64,000 nucleotides of DNA from Paenibacillus qinlingensis (lineage in GTDB: Bacteria > Bacillota > Bacilli > Paenibacillales > NBRC-103111). Location of the stretch: assembly GCF_013204845.1 (NCBI RefSeq), contig NZ_JABMKY010000037.1:1-64000 (forward strand). The letters are read 5' to 3'. Numbering within the stretch: position 1 is the stretch's first letter; the number at the start of each line of letters is the position of its first letter. The position numbers were made by a program, and so were the translations under genes. Positions 33,645 to 42,913 of the stretch are shown here, piece by piece. The notes beneath the pieces were generated by a model, which saw only the letters and a list, made by a program, of their open reading frames with translations, was not told the origin of the DNA and made no database searches.

Positions 33645-33713
33645 TATTAAAGTGAATTGACATGGGCATGGCCTTCGTGGTAAAAATATTGTTTTAAAAG
33701 TGGGGTTGATACA

Positions 33714-34730
33714 ATGAGTCAATTGAAAAAGTTCTGGCGTCTGCTACCCCTTTTAGCGGTGATGACGTTCATGCTAACTGGGTGCGGAGACCCAACCTTA
33801 TCTGCTTTAGTGCCAAAAGGTCCTGTGGCGACGGAGCAGCTTTATTTAATGAAATTAAGTCTCTTTATCATGATTTTTGTCGTAATTGTCGTATTTGCGA
33901 TTTATGTGTACGTTTTAGTTCGCTTTCGCAAGCGTAAAGGCGACGAAAGCATACCGAAACAAGTCGAAGGAAGTCATGTTTTGGAAATTATCTGGACGGT
34001 AATTCCAATTCTCTTACTGTTAGTACTTGCGGTGCCAACAGTGTCCTACACGTTCAAACACTCCGAGAATTATAACAAGAACAAAGACGCTATCCATGTG
34101 AAAGTCACTGCACATCAGTTCTGGTGGCAGTTTGAATATCCAGACCTTGGTATCGCAACAGCGCAACAGCTGGTGATTCCTAAGGACAAAATCATTGCCT
34201 TTGATGTCGTTTCTGCTGACGTTGCTCATGCTTTCTGGGTACCATCCCTAGGTGGTAAAGTGGATACGAACCCAGGTATCCGTAATACGCTTTATTTGCA
34301 AGCTGATGAAATTGCAACGTTCCAAGGTAGATGTACAGAGCTTTGTGGAGCTTCACATGCTTTAATGAACTTTACCGTTGCGTCTAAGTCTGAAGCAGAC
34401 TTTAATGCTTGGGTTGCGAAAATGAAAGCACCTTCTACCGTGCCAGCATCTGCTCAAAAGGGTGAAGAGCTTTTCAAAGAAAATTGTATGTCTTGTCATG
34501 CTGTTAATGCTAGTGGTCCAGGGGTTGCGCCTAACCTTAAAGGCTTCGCAGACCGCGACACACTTGCAGGCATCTTGGAGAAGACACCTGAGAACTTAGC
34601 ATCGTGGATACATAATCCGCAAGAACTGAAACCGGGTAACAAAATGCCAGCTTTCGGTAAAGAAGCAAATGGTAAATTAGATGACGCTCAAATTAAAGAT
34701 ATTGTTACGTACTTACAAACATTGAAATAA
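33714..34730 (+). CDS. ctaC: Cytochrome caa3 oxidase subunit II with fused cytochrome c
   Basis: A 338-residue lipoprotein-type subunit II. Signal peptide with lipobox LTGC (Cys24), two membrane helices (about 40-65 and 85-110), a CuA domain with the ligand set CTELCGASHALM (Cys207, Cys211, His215, Met218), then a C-terminal cytochrome c domain with haem-binding CMSCH (about 258-262) and a likely axial Met in GNKMPAFG. It takes electrons from cytochrome c or directly through its own haem and passes them to subunit I. The fused haem domain marks a caa3-type, Gram-positive enzyme. Start ATG at 33714, with GTGGGGTTG ahead. Confidence 0.96.
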   Translation: MSQLKKFWRLLPLLAVMTFMLTGCGDPTLSALVPKGPVATEQLYLMKLSLFIMIFVVIVVFAIYVYVLVRFRKRKGDESIPKQVEGSHVLEIIWTVIPILLLLVLAVPTVSYTFKHSENYNKNKDAIHVKVTAHQFWWQFEYPDLGIATAQQLVIPKDKIIAFDVVSADVAHAFWVPSLGGKVDTNPGIRNTLYLQADEIATFQGRCTELCGASHALMNFTVASKSEADFNAWVAKMKAPSTVPASAQKGEELFKENCMSCHAVNASGPGVAPNLKGFADRDTLAGILEKTPENLASWIHNPQELKPGNKMPAFGKEANGKLDDAQIKDIVTYLQTLK

Positions 34731-34757
34731 ACTCTTGATGTAAAGGAGGTTCATACG

Positions 34758-36632
34758 TTGGCTCACTCTCATCCAGTAAAAAAACATACCGGGCTTATGG
34801 ATTGGCTTACAACTGTCGATCATAAGAAAATCGGTATCCTGTATTTACTAGCGGGCGGCTTCTTCTTCCTCGTCGGAGGACTTGAAGCCATCCTGATCCG
34901 GATTCAACTCGCGTATCCAGATCAACAAATTTTCGTCGGAGATTCATTTAACCAATTAACAACGATGCATGGAACAACGATGATTTTCTTTGCGGCAATG
35001 CCGGTTATCTTCGCTTTCATGAATGCTATCGTTCCACTGCAAATTGGTGCAAGGGACGTTGCGTTCCCGTTTGTTAACTCGCTTGGTTTCTGGTTATTCT
35101 TCGCCGGTGGCGTACTTATGAACACAAGTTGGTTCCTAGGAGGAGCTCCAGATGCTGGTTGGACAGGATACGCACCTTTATCCTCGATCACCGATTCAAA
35201 CTGGGGGGCAACTCTTGAAGGCAATTTACAAGGAACGGACTTTTACGTTCTTGGTTTGCAAATTGCAGGTATCGGTACGCTAATCGGGGGGATTAACTTC
35301 CTCGTAACGATTATCAACATGCGTGCTCCTGGGCTTACATACATGCGTTTGCCTATGTTTACATGGTCTGCCTTTGTAACTTCAGGCTTGATCGTTCTTG
35401 CATTCCCTGCGATTACGGTTGCATTGGTTGAACTTATGTTTGACCGCGTTTTCGGTGGTGCATTCTTTGATGCTGCCAGAGGCGGTAACAACGTGCTTTG
35501 GGAACACTTGTTCTGGATTTTCGGGCATCCCGAAGTTTACATTTTGATTCTTCCAGCCTTCGGTATTATTTCTGAGATCGTTTCTACTTTTTCCAAAAAA
35601 CGTCTGTTCGGATACAGTTCCATGGTATTTGCAACAGTGCTAATTGGTTTCTTAGGATTCATGGTTTGGGTTCACCATATGTTTACAGCAGGTCTAGGCC
35701 CAGTAGCGAACTCGATCTTCGCGATTGCTACAATGGCGATTGCTGTTCCAACAGGTGTGAAAATCTTCAACTGGTTGTTCACACTTTGGGGTGGTCAAAT
35801 CCGTTTCACAACAGCGAATATCTTCGCAACAGCGTTCATTCCAACATTCGTTATGGGTGGAACTACAGGGGTTATGCTTGCGATTCCAGCCGCTGACTTC
35901 CAGTATCACGATACGTATTTCGTAGTAGCGCATTTCCACTATGTTATCGTTGGTGGTCTAGTACTTGGTTTGTTCGCAGGTCTTTACTACTGGTGGCCGA
36001 AAATGTTCGGTCGTATGCTAAGTGAAGGCTTAGGTAAATTGCATTTCTGGTTGTTCTTCATCGGTTTCCATTTGACATTCTTCCCGCAGCATTTCTTGGG
36101 ACTAATGGGGATGCCGCGACGCGTCTTTACGTATCAACCAGGGTATCAACTCGAAGTTGGTAACTTAGTTTCAACAGTTGGAGCATTCTTAATGGGTATC
36201 GGTACATTAGTGTTCCTTATTAACATTATTGCAACAGCAAGAAAACCAATCACAGCTCCTGCAGATCCGTGGGATGGACGCTCCTTGGAGTGGACAATTC
36301 CGTCACCTGCACCTGAATATAACTTCAAACAAACTCCGCTTGTTCGTGGTTTGGATGCTTTCTGGAAAGAAAAAATGGCTGGCAACAAGCAAATGACACC
36401 AGCTGAGCCAATTGGTTCGATCCATATGCCTTCGGCATCGATCTTACCGCTTGTGATGTCTGTTGGTTTGTTCATCGCTGGTTTTGGCTTTATGTACAAA
36501 AACTACTATGTAGCTGCAGCAGGTATCGTAGTTACTTTCATTGCCATGTTCTTGCGTTCTGTATATGATGACCACGGTTGGCATATTGAGCCGGAAGAAC
36601 TTGAAGACGATCATAAGGGGGTAAAGGCATGA
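34758..36632 (+). CDS. ctaD: Cytochrome caa3 oxidase subunit I
   Basis: The 624-residue catalytic subunit I of a haem-copper oxidase, reducing oxygen and pumping protons. Key elements are MHGTTMIFF (haem a ligand His), GHPEVYILILPAFG (CuB His cross-linked to Tyr), VWVHHMFTAG (two CuB ligand His) and VVAHFHYVIVGG (haem a3 and haem a ligands), which are all intact. GHPEVY with the downstream Tyr and the N-terminal Asn residues fit an A-type oxidase with D- and K-channels. It starts with TTG at 34758 behind AAAGGAGG. It overlaps ctaE by four bases (ATGA). Confidence 0.97.
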   Translation: MAHSHPVKKHTGLMDWLTTVDHKKIGILYLLAGGFFFLVGGLEAILIRIQLAYPDQQIFVGDSFNQLTTMHGTTMIFFAAMPVIFAFMNAIVPLQIGARDVAFPFVNSLGFWLFFAGGVLMNTSWFLGGAPDAGWTGYAPLSSITDSNWGATLEGNLQGTDFYVLGLQIAGIGTLIGGINFLVTIINMRAPGLTYMRLPMFTWSAFVTSGLIVLAFPAITVALVELMFDRVFGGAFFDAARGGNNVLWEHLFWIFGHPEVYILILPAFGIISEIVSTFSKKRLFGYSSMVFATVLIGFLGFMVWVHHMFTAGLGPVANSIFAIATMAIAVPTGVKIFNWLFTLWGGQIRFTTANIFATAFIPTFVMGGTTGVMLAIPAADFQYHDTYFVVAHFHYVIVGGLVLGLFAGLYYWWPKMFGRMLSEGLGKLHFWLFFIGFHLTFFPQHFLGLMGMPRRVFTYQPGYQLEVGNLVSTVGAFLMGIGTLVFLINIIATARKPITAPADPWDGRSLEWTIPSPAPEYNFKQTPLVRGLDAFWKEKMAGNKQMTPAEPIGSIHMPSASILPLVMSVGLFIAGFGFMYKNYYVAAAGIVVTFIAMFLRSVYDDHGWHIEPEELEDDHKGVKA

Positions 36633-37243
36633 GTAGTCATCACACGGGCGCACTGCCTGCTAATCCGGAAACGGCTACCCTCGAAGGGAAAAATAAAGTT
36701 CTTGGTTTCTGGCTTTTCCTTGGCGCTGAGGTTGTATTGTTCGGTTGCTTATTCGCAACTTACATTGCCCTTCGGAACTCTGTTCCGGATGGCCCAACAG
36801 CTCAAGAGCTTTTCAAGCTCAAAACAGTTGGTTGGTCAACGTTCATTCTCTTGACGAGCAGTTTGACGAGTGTATTCGCAATTATTGCGATGCACCGTCA
36901 AAAAGTAGGTCAATTACTAGCTTGGTTGGCAGTTACGGTTTTGTTCGGTCTTTCCTTCTTAGGAATGGAGATCTATGAGTTTTATGAGTATGTTCATGAA
37001 GGTCACAAATTCACAACCAGTGCTTTCTCCACCTCGTTCTATACGTTGGTTGGTTTCCACGGTGCTCACGTAGCATTCGGTGTTTGCTGGATTACACTGT
37101 TGATTTTCCAAGGACTTAAGAAAGGTCTTACAGTTGTTACGGCACCTAAGTTTTATGTCGCATCCCTGTACTGGCATTTTATTGACTTAGTCTGGGTATT
37201 TATCTTCACAGTTGTTTATCTGATGGGGAAGGTGGGTCACTAA
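36629..37243 (+). CDS. ctaE: Cytochrome caa3 oxidase subunit III
   Basis: A 204-residue membrane protein with five helices, as usual for the short bacterial subunit III. GFWLFLGAEVVLFGCLFATY (about 29-48) and GFHGAHVAFGVCWI (about 142-155), with the conserved His and Glu, are typical. It stabilises subunit I. It overlaps ctaD by four bases and its stop is followed directly by the ctaF ATG, so translation is coupled. Confidence 0.95.
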   Translation: MSSHHTGALPANPETATLEGKNKVLGFWLFLGAEVVLFGCLFATYIALRNSVPDGPTAQELFKLKTVGWSTFILLTSSLTSVFAIIAMHRQKVGQLLAWLAVTVLFGLSFLGMEIYEFYEYVHEGHKFTTSAFSTSFYTLVGFHGAHVAFGVCWITLLIFQGLKKGLTVVTAPKFYVASLYWHFIDLVWVFIFTVVYLMGKVGH

Positions 37244-37561
37244 ATGAGCAGCAATTCTCATGATACACACGCACCTAGCAAAAGAGTGAAGCACGATTCA
37301 ACACTCAATCACTATTTGACTTACATTATCTCGATTCTTCTCACGATGTTGGCATTCGCTGTCGTACTATACGGAGATTTGGATCGTTCGTTTATCTTGA
37401 TTTTCATCGTATCCCTTGGGATCGTGCAGGCACTCGTTCAGTTGCTTTTCTGGATGCATGCCAAAGAGAGAGGACATTTGTTCCCTCTAATCTTTATCTT
37501 TGCGGGAGCGTTCGTTGCTCTTACAGGTGTAATCACAGCCGTATACTGGGTTTGGTGGTAA
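37244..37561 (+). CDS. ctaF: Cytochrome caa3 oxidase subunit IV
   Basis: A 105-residue protein with three helices (CyoD/COX4_pro_2 type). The segment QALVQLLFWMHAKERGH is the family signature. It is a small accessory subunit of unknown precise role. It begins right after ctaE and is followed by a strong terminator, so ctaCDEF form the core transcript. Confidence 0.92.
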   Translation: MSSNSHDTHAPSKRVKHDSTLNHYLTYIISILLTMLAFAVVLYGDLDRSFILIFIVSLGIVQALVQLLFWMHAKERGHLFPLIFIFAGAFVALTGVITAVYWVWW

Positions 37562-37564
37562 AAA

Positions 37565-37611
37565 AAAAGAAGAGGCAACTTTGTCTAGACAAAGTGCCTC
37601 CTCTTTTTTTA
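37565..37611 (+). terminator. Terminator after ctaF
   Basis: Immediately after the ctaF stop, GAGGCA-ACTTTGTC pairs with GACAAAGT-GCCTC around a short loop, with an A-run on the left and a seven-base T-run on the right. Confidence 0.88.
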
Positions 37612-37659
37612 AACAGAGTTATTTAGAAATAGTCAGCTTGAAAGGAGATAGATGCAGGT

Positions 37660-38517
37660 ATGAGTCAGATTGGTGGATTTTTTGATTTGTGGAATCCTGT
37701 TTTATTGTTGATCGTCATTGTAATCGGATATAGTTATGGTCGCTTTGTCGTGAAAGGGAATGGGAGCGCTGCGAAATCAGAGCCAATTTCGATCTCACAG
37801 CAACTTCTCTTTTATACAGGGCTAATCTTATTCTATATTGGGCAAGGAAGTCCAATTAACTATATTGGACATCACTACTTGTTCAGTATGCACATGCTGC
37901 AACAAACGATTCTTTACTTGATCGTACCGATCCTCATTTGGTTAGGAACACCGGCTTGGTTGGTTCGTTCGTGCATGAAAAATAGGGTGTTCCGCGGCCT
38001 ATTTTCCTTCTTTACTCGGCCTCTGATCGCATTATTCATGTTCAATATGCTATTCTCCATCTACCATATGCCTTATATTATGGATTACTTGATGAAGAAT
38101 GATGTACCGCTTCTTGCTTATCATACGATGCTCTTAGTGACGGCCTTTATTATGTGGTTTCCGGTATTTTGTCCGCTTCCTGAGCTGAATCGCTTGAACG
38201 ATTTGAAGAAGATGGCCTATATTTTCGGAAATGGTGTCCTACTGACACCCGCATGTGCGCTTATCATTTTTGCGGATTCAATTATCTATGATATGTATAA
38301 CAACGTCACTGTTCCTTTTGCTCATTTGTCACCGCTCGATGATCAACAGCTCGGTGGTGTAATCATGAAGATCTTGCAAGAGATTATCTATGGTGCTACA
38401 TTAGCATATATTTTCTTCCGCTGGTATCGCCGAGAGCGCAAAGATGAGGATGAGTTGGATCCTATTCCATCACAAGATAGCTTGAATAATCAAGGCGGGA
38501 ACTGGAATCGCGCTTAG
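37660..38517 (+). CDS. ctaG: Cytochrome oxidase assembly protein CtaG
   Basis: A 285-residue integral membrane protein with about seven helices of the Caa3_CtaG family. The stretches GHHYLFSMHMLQQTILYLIVPILIWLGTP (about 69-97) and FSIYHMPYIMDYLM hold conserved His and Met residues thought to bind copper. In B. subtilis CtaG is needed for active caa3 oxidase. GAAAGGAG lies 12 bases before the ATG, and between them is a three-codon frame ATGCAGGTATGA whose stop overlaps the ctaG start. The gene follows a terminator after ctaF, so it may depend on read-through or its own promoter. Confidence 0.92.
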   Translation: MSQIGGFFDLWNPVLLLIVIVIGYSYGRFVVKGNGSAAKSEPISISQQLLFYTGLILFYIGQGSPINYIGHHYLFSMHMLQQTILYLIVPILIWLGTPAWLVRSCMKNRVFRGLFSFFTRPLIALFMFNMLFSIYHMPYIMDYLMKNDVPLLAYHTMLLVTAFIMWFPVFCPLPELNRLNDLKKMAYIFGNGVLLTPACALIIFADSIIYDMYNNVTVPFAHLSPLDDQQLGGVIMKILQEIIYGATLAYIFFRWYRRERKDEDELDPIPSQDSLNNQGGNWNRA

Positions 38518-38533
38518 AGAGAGGATTAGAACG

Positions 38534-38989
38534 ATGCACATTTTACCCACGATTTCTACGATGTTTATTGTGATCAGTGCCATTTTTGTTGGTTTCGGAT
38601 GGTATCATATCGTCAAAGGAAACCGGGATACGCATGAAAAACTGATGGTTCTAGGCGCAATTTTCGCTTTAGCCTTTTTCATTATCTACATGTCCCGTAC
38701 GTTATTTGAAGGAAATACGGCATTTGGTGGGCCGGAAAGTTTAAAGTTGCCTTATCATTTGTTCTTGTTCTTCCATATTACCTTAGCTACAATCGGAGGC
38801 GTTCTTGGTCTCGTCACGCTATGGTTTGCATACAAAAAGAAATTCCTTAAACATAAGAAAATCGGTAAAGTTGCCGCATTTGTATGGCTGTTAACAGCAC
38901 CTACAGGCGTGATGGTTTACGTATTGTTGTATGTCCTGTATCCAGGTGGAACAACGAAGCCAGTCATTGATGCGATTTTCGGATTGTAA
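38534..38989 (+). CDS. DUF420 membrane protein (YozB/CtaM-like)
   Basis: A 151-residue protein with four helices of the DUF420 family. HILPTISTMFIVISAIFVGFGW at the start, and KLPYHLFLFFHITLATIGG in the middle with its conserved His residues, are typical. Homologues include YozB of bacilli and CtaM of staphylococci, the latter needed for a haem-copper oxidase. It lies 16 bases after ctaG and supports a role in oxidase maturation. A strong terminator follows. Confidence 0.85.
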   Translation: MHILPTISTMFIVISAIFVGFGWYHIVKGNRDTHEKLMVLGAIFALAFFIIYMSRTLFEGNTAFGGPESLKLPYHLFLFFHITLATIGGVLGLVTLWFAYKKKFLKHKKIGKVAAFVWLLTAPTGVMVYVLLYVLYPGGTTKPVIDAIFGL

Positions 38990-39001
38990 AAAGTTAGATA
39001 T

Positions 39002-39044
39002 AGCACGGAGTGATGTGAAAGATCATCATTCCGTGCTTTTTTTT
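39002..39044 (+). terminator. Terminator after the DUF420 gene
   Basis: A 14-bp stem with one mismatch (39002-39015 with 39024-39037) followed by a run of T. Confidence 0.9.
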
Positions 39045-39217
39045 GTCTATGTAAGGGCTGATTTTGTGATTTCGCCCATCGTGTTATTGAAATCAACAAT
39101 TGGGCATGACGAAATGACCATGCCATTCTTCATATTGCTCATAGGTTAATCCCATGGATTCCACTACGCTTAATGAAGAGATGCATCTCACCATAACATG
39201 TAGTGGAGGGTCAACGA

Positions 39218-40837
39218 ATGAAGAAAATTTTAGCTTCAACCATGATTGTCATGATGATGGGTACAGCCATTGCCTGTTCCTCGAAGACGGAATCAACGAC
39301 AACAACGAGTGAGTCACAGTCACCAGCTACAACTACCGCGACGACGTATCCGATGACAACCGATAAAACACTGACCTATTGGGGTGAGTTGAACGGGAAC
39401 TTAACAGGTGTGAAAACGACGCATGCCGATGTCCCCTTTTTCCAAGAGTGGCAGAAGAAAACAGGTGTACCGCTTAAATTCTTAGCGCCGCCTACGGGAC
39501 AAGCCAAAGAGGCGCTTAACGTGATGCTCGCATCCGGAGATCTCCCAGATATGATCGAATACAATTTCCTGAGTGATTTCCCAGGTGGGCCGGAGAAAGC
39601 CATTAAAGATGGTTACATTTTGAAATTGAATGATTTGATTGATAAATACGCGCCGAACCTGAAGAAATACCTCAAAGAGCATCCAGATGTCGACAAAATG
39701 GTAAAAACGGATAACGGAAGTTACTATGCCTTCCCTTTCATTCGTGGAGATGAGTACTTGCAGGTTTTCCAAGGCCCGATGATTCGTAAAGACTGGTTAG
39801 ATGAATTAGGTCTCCCTGTTCCTGAAACGATTGATGACTGGACAACGACATTAAAGGCATTCAAAGAGAAGAAAGGTGCAGCCGCGCCACTCTCCTTTAT
39901 CAGTAAACCAAGATTTTTCAATGAATCGTACAACGGTGCATTCTTAGGCGCATTTGGCGTGAACCGTGGATTCTATTTGGATAATGGGAAAATCAAATTC
40001 GGACCGTCGGAAAGTGGCTTCAAAGAATACTTGAAGACGTTCCACCAATGGTTTCAAGATGGCTTGTTAGATAAGAACATTGCTACCGTGGATAACAAAG
40101 CCTTGGACGGTAGTTTCGCTACGGGTGCGACAGGGGCAAGTATCGGTAATGCTGGAGGCGGAATTGGTAAATGGCAGCCACTGATACAGGCCAAAGATCC
40201 TAAAGCACAGCTGGTAGCCGCACCATATCCGGTATTGAAGAAAGGCGATACGCCGAAATTTGGTCAAAAGGATAATCCGTATTCCTCTGGAGGCATCGTC
40301 GCGGTAACAGCAAAGTCGAAGAATCCAGAACTAGCCGTGAGAATGCTGGATTATGGCTACAGTGAAGCTGGTCACATGTTCTTTAACTTCGGTACAGAGG
40401 GTGTCAGCTACGCAATGGTGGATGGCTATCCGAAATATACGGATTTGCTGATGAAGAATCCAGATAAGTTAGCACCTGCACAAGCGATGTCCATGTACAT
40501 TCGCGGCAGCTACAACGGGCCATTTATCCAAGATAAGCGTTATGCGGAGCAATTCTTTGTATTGCCAGCGCAACGCGATGCAATCAATGTGTGGAAGAAA
40601 ACCGATACAGCCAAATACAGCTTGCCACCATTAACACCAACGCCAGAGGAAAGCTCTGAATATGCGAAAATCATGGGCGATATGAACACGTTGGTGGATG
40701 AAATGACGCTGAAAATCATTTTGGGCAACGAGCCTGTAGATGGCTTTGAGAAGTATGTGGATAAAATGAAGTCACTAAATTTAAGCCGCGCAATTGAGAT
40801 TCAACAAGCAGCACTTGATCGCTATAACAAGCGATAA
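39218..40837 (+). CDS. Extracellular sugar-binding lipoprotein, first of two (module 2)
   Basis: A 539-residue LplA-type lipoprotein with an AIAC lipobox (Cys20), a Ser/Thr-rich linker, and a mature domain starting LTYWGELNGNLTGVKTTH. It should deliver oligosaccharides to the two permeases that follow. It is closely related to the protein at 45311 (long shared blocks such as FPGGPEKAIKDGYIL and APNLKKYLKEHP) and less closely to the module 1 protein. The ATG at 39218 follows GTGGAGGG. A GTG five codons before would overlap that site. A hairpin separates it from the first permease gene. Confidence 0.9.
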   Translation: MKKILASTMIVMMMGTAIACSSKTESTTTTSESQSPATTTATTYPMTTDKTLTYWGELNGNLTGVKTTHADVPFFQEWQKKTGVPLKFLAPPTGQAKEALNVMLASGDLPDMIEYNFLSDFPGGPEKAIKDGYILKLNDLIDKYAPNLKKYLKEHPDVDKMVKTDNGSYYAFPFIRGDEYLQVFQGPMIRKDWLDELGLPVPETIDDWTTTLKAFKEKKGAAAPLSFISKPRFFNESYNGAFLGAFGVNRGFYLDNGKIKFGPSESGFKEYLKTFHQWFQDGLLDKNIATVDNKALDGSFATGATGASIGNAGGGIGKWQPLIQAKDPKAQLVAAPYPVLKKGDTPKFGQKDNPYSSGGIVAVTAKSKNPELAVRMLDYGYSEAGHMFFNFGTEGVSYAMVDGYPKYTDLLMKNPDKLAPAQAMSMYIRGSYNGPFIQDKRYAEQFFVLPAQRDAINVWKKTDTAKYSLPPLTPTPEESSEYAKIMGDMNTLVDEMTLKIILGNEPVDGFEKYVDKMKSLNLSRAIEIQQAALDRYNKR

Positions 40838-40861
40838 GTTTCATTTGGCAATGGAGAGGTG

Positions 40862-40880
40862 GGGAGATCTGAGATCTCCC
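40862..40880 (+). other. Intercistronic hairpin after the module 2 binding-protein gene
   Basis: GGGAGATCT (40862-40870) and AGATCTCCC (40872-40880) are perfect complements around one base, with more pairing outside (GAG/CTC). There is no U-run. It is placed like the hairpin at 16981-17030 in module 1. Confidence 0.6.
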
Positions 40881-40912
40881 TCTTCTACAAGTAAACTGGT
40901 GAGAGGGTGAGG

Positions 40913-41875
40913 ATGGAGATGGCGAATACACAGCCACTGGAAAACGTAACGCTCACGAAGCAACGAACGGGGACAAATAGATATATCCGTGATTTTATAG
41001 CTAATAAATACTTGTACCTTATGATGGTACCTGTGCTCGCTTATTACCTAATTTTCCATTATGCACCGATGTATGGTGCCTTAATTGCCTTCAAAGAGTA
41101 TTCACCGATGAAGGGAATCCTTGGTAGTGATTGGGTAGGATTTAAGCATTTTCATGATTTTTTCAGTTCATTTTACTTTTGGCGCATATTAAAAAATACG
41201 CTGGTCATCTCCTTATACTCCTTGATTTTTGAGTTTCCTGCTCCGATTATTTTGGCCCTTCTGATTAACGAAGTGCGTAGTAAGACCTTCAAACGGGTCG
41301 CACAAACGATTACATATATGCCTTATTTCATATCGCTTGTCGTCATTTGCGGGATTATTACGGACTTTACGAATGCAGATGGAGTCATTAACAATATCGC
41401 AATGTCCTTCGGGTATGACGGGCAAGCGATGCTGCAGAAAGCGGAGTTGTTCCGGCCGATCTATATTTTATCTGAGATTTGGCAACGAATTGGCTGGGAA
41501 TCTATTATTTATATTGCAGCGTTAATGAGCATTGATACAGAGCAGTATGAAGCTGCACGTATGGATGGTGCAAGTCGCTGGAAACAGATGATGTATATCA
41601 CACTGCCAGGCATTATGCCGACGATTGCGATTATGTTTATTTTGCGTATGGGTAATCTGTTAAACGTAGGATTTGAGAAGATCATTTTGCTCTATAATCC
41701 TGTTAGTTACGAAACGGCAGACGTGATTTCTTCTTTCGTCTATCGCAAAGGGTTACTGGAGTTTGGATGGAGCTACAGCTCCGCTGTTGGCTTATTTAAT
41801 TCCATTATCAATCTAATCCTACTCATTACAGCGAATTACATTAGTCGTAAAGTAAATGAAAGCAGCTTATGGTGA
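40913..41875 (+). CDS. Sugar ABC transporter permease, LplB type (module 2)
   Basis: A 320-residue MalF-like permease with six helices, starting with the LplB-type segment VPVLAYYLIFHYAPMYGALIAFKEY. The EAA loop QYEAARMDGASRWKQMMYITLPG (about 214-236) contacts the ATPase. It is the paralogue of the permease at 15965. The start is uncertain between 40907 (GTG), 40913 and 40919. AGAGGG best fits 40913. It ends ten bases before the second permease start, so they are one transcript. Confidence 0.9.
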   Translation: MEMANTQPLENVTLTKQRTGTNRYIRDFIANKYLYLMMVPVLAYYLIFHYAPMYGALIAFKEYSPMKGILGSDWVGFKHFHDFFSSFYFWRILKNTLVISLYSLIFEFPAPIILALLINEVRSKTFKRVAQTITYMPYFISLVVICGIITDFTNADGVINNIAMSFGYDGQAMLQKAELFRPIYILSEIWQRIGWESIIYIAALMSIDTEQYEAARMDGASRWKQMMYITLPGIMPTIAIMFILRMGNLLNVGFEKIILLYNPVSYETADVISSFVYRKGLLEFGWSYSSAVGLFNSIINLILLITANYISRKVNESSLW

Positions 41876-41885
41876 GGTGATGTTG

Positions 41886-42767
41886 ATGAGAAAAGGACCT
41901 AGTTTTGTAGAAAGATTATTCGATATTGGTATTCATTTGATTTTGACGCTACTGGTAGTAGTTACGTTGTACCCGTTGCTTTACGTACTTTTTGCTTCGT
42001 TCAGTAATGCGAATGAATTAGTTGCGCACAAAGGGATTTTATATAAATCACTTGGCTTTAGTTGGGAAGCCTATAAAGGGGTTATGAAAAACCCTGGCAT
42101 TCTCATCGGCTACCGAAACACCATGTTTATCGTGGTCGCTGGTGTTATTGTTAACCTTTTGATGACAGCGTTAGGCGCATACGTGCTCTCACGTAAAAAT
42201 GTGATCTGGAATAAGGCATTCATGATCATTATCGTGATCACAATGTTCTTCCATGGGGGCTTAATTCCGCTTTATTTGATTGTCAAAAATGTAGGATTGC
42301 TCGACACCCTCTGGGCGACGATTATTCCATTCTCGATTTCTACATTTAATTTGATTATTATGCGAACAGCATTTATGGCGATACCAGACAGCTTAGAGGA
42401 GTCGGCCAAAATTGATGGGGCCAATCACTTTACGATTTTGTTCCGAATCATCATCCCGCTGTCCATGCCCGTCATTGCCGTCATGATTCTGTACTATGCG
42501 GTAGATAAATGGAATGGTTGGTTCTATGCCTCGATCTTTATCAAAAACCGAGATCTCTTCCCGTTACAGCTTGTTCTCAGAGAGATTTTAATTTCCAACT
42601 CAACAGATGGCATGTCCGTCGGAGCTGATGCGGGCGATCGTTTCCAGATCGGGGAAACAATTAAATATGCGACAATTGTTGTAGCAACATTACCTATTCT
42701 GTGTGTCTATCCATTTGTACAACGCTTCTTTGTCAAAGGGGTTATGGTTGGTTCTTTGAAGGGATAG
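41886..42767 (+). CDS. Sugar ABC transporter permease, LplC type (module 2)
   Basis: A 293-residue MalG-like permease with six helices. The EAA loop EESAKIDGANHFTILFRIIIPLSMP is almost the same as in the module 1 permease at 15071, as is the end KGVMVGSLKG. It forms the channel with the LplB-type partner. ATG at 41886 is preferred since GAGGTG lies eight bases ahead. An earlier ATG lies inside the previous gene. No ATPase gene follows, so a shared MsmX-like ATPase is expected. Confidence 0.9.
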   Translation: MRKGPSFVERLFDIGIHLILTLLVVVTLYPLLYVLFASFSNANELVAHKGILYKSLGFSWEAYKGVMKNPGILIGYRNTMFIVVAGVIVNLLMTALGAYVLSRKNVIWNKAFMIIIVITMFFHGGLIPLYLIVKNVGLLDTLWATIIPFSISTFNLIIMRTAFMAIPDSLEESAKIDGANHFTILFRIIIPLSMPVIAVMILYYAVDKWNGWFYASIFIKNRDLFPLQLVLREILISNSTDGMSVGADAGDRFQIGETIKYATIVVATLPILCVYPFVQRFFVKGVMVGSLKG

Positions 42768-42913
42768 CCCATGGAAATAGGGACCTAGTAGCGCTTTTAT
42801 CAATTGGATTTGTCATTTTGGACATTCCTCCCCTTGCGAACAGAGGTATAATAGAGTGAAGGAGACAATCCCTTCAGAGGAATTTTCAAGGTGCGCAGCG
42901 GGAGGAGATCCAT

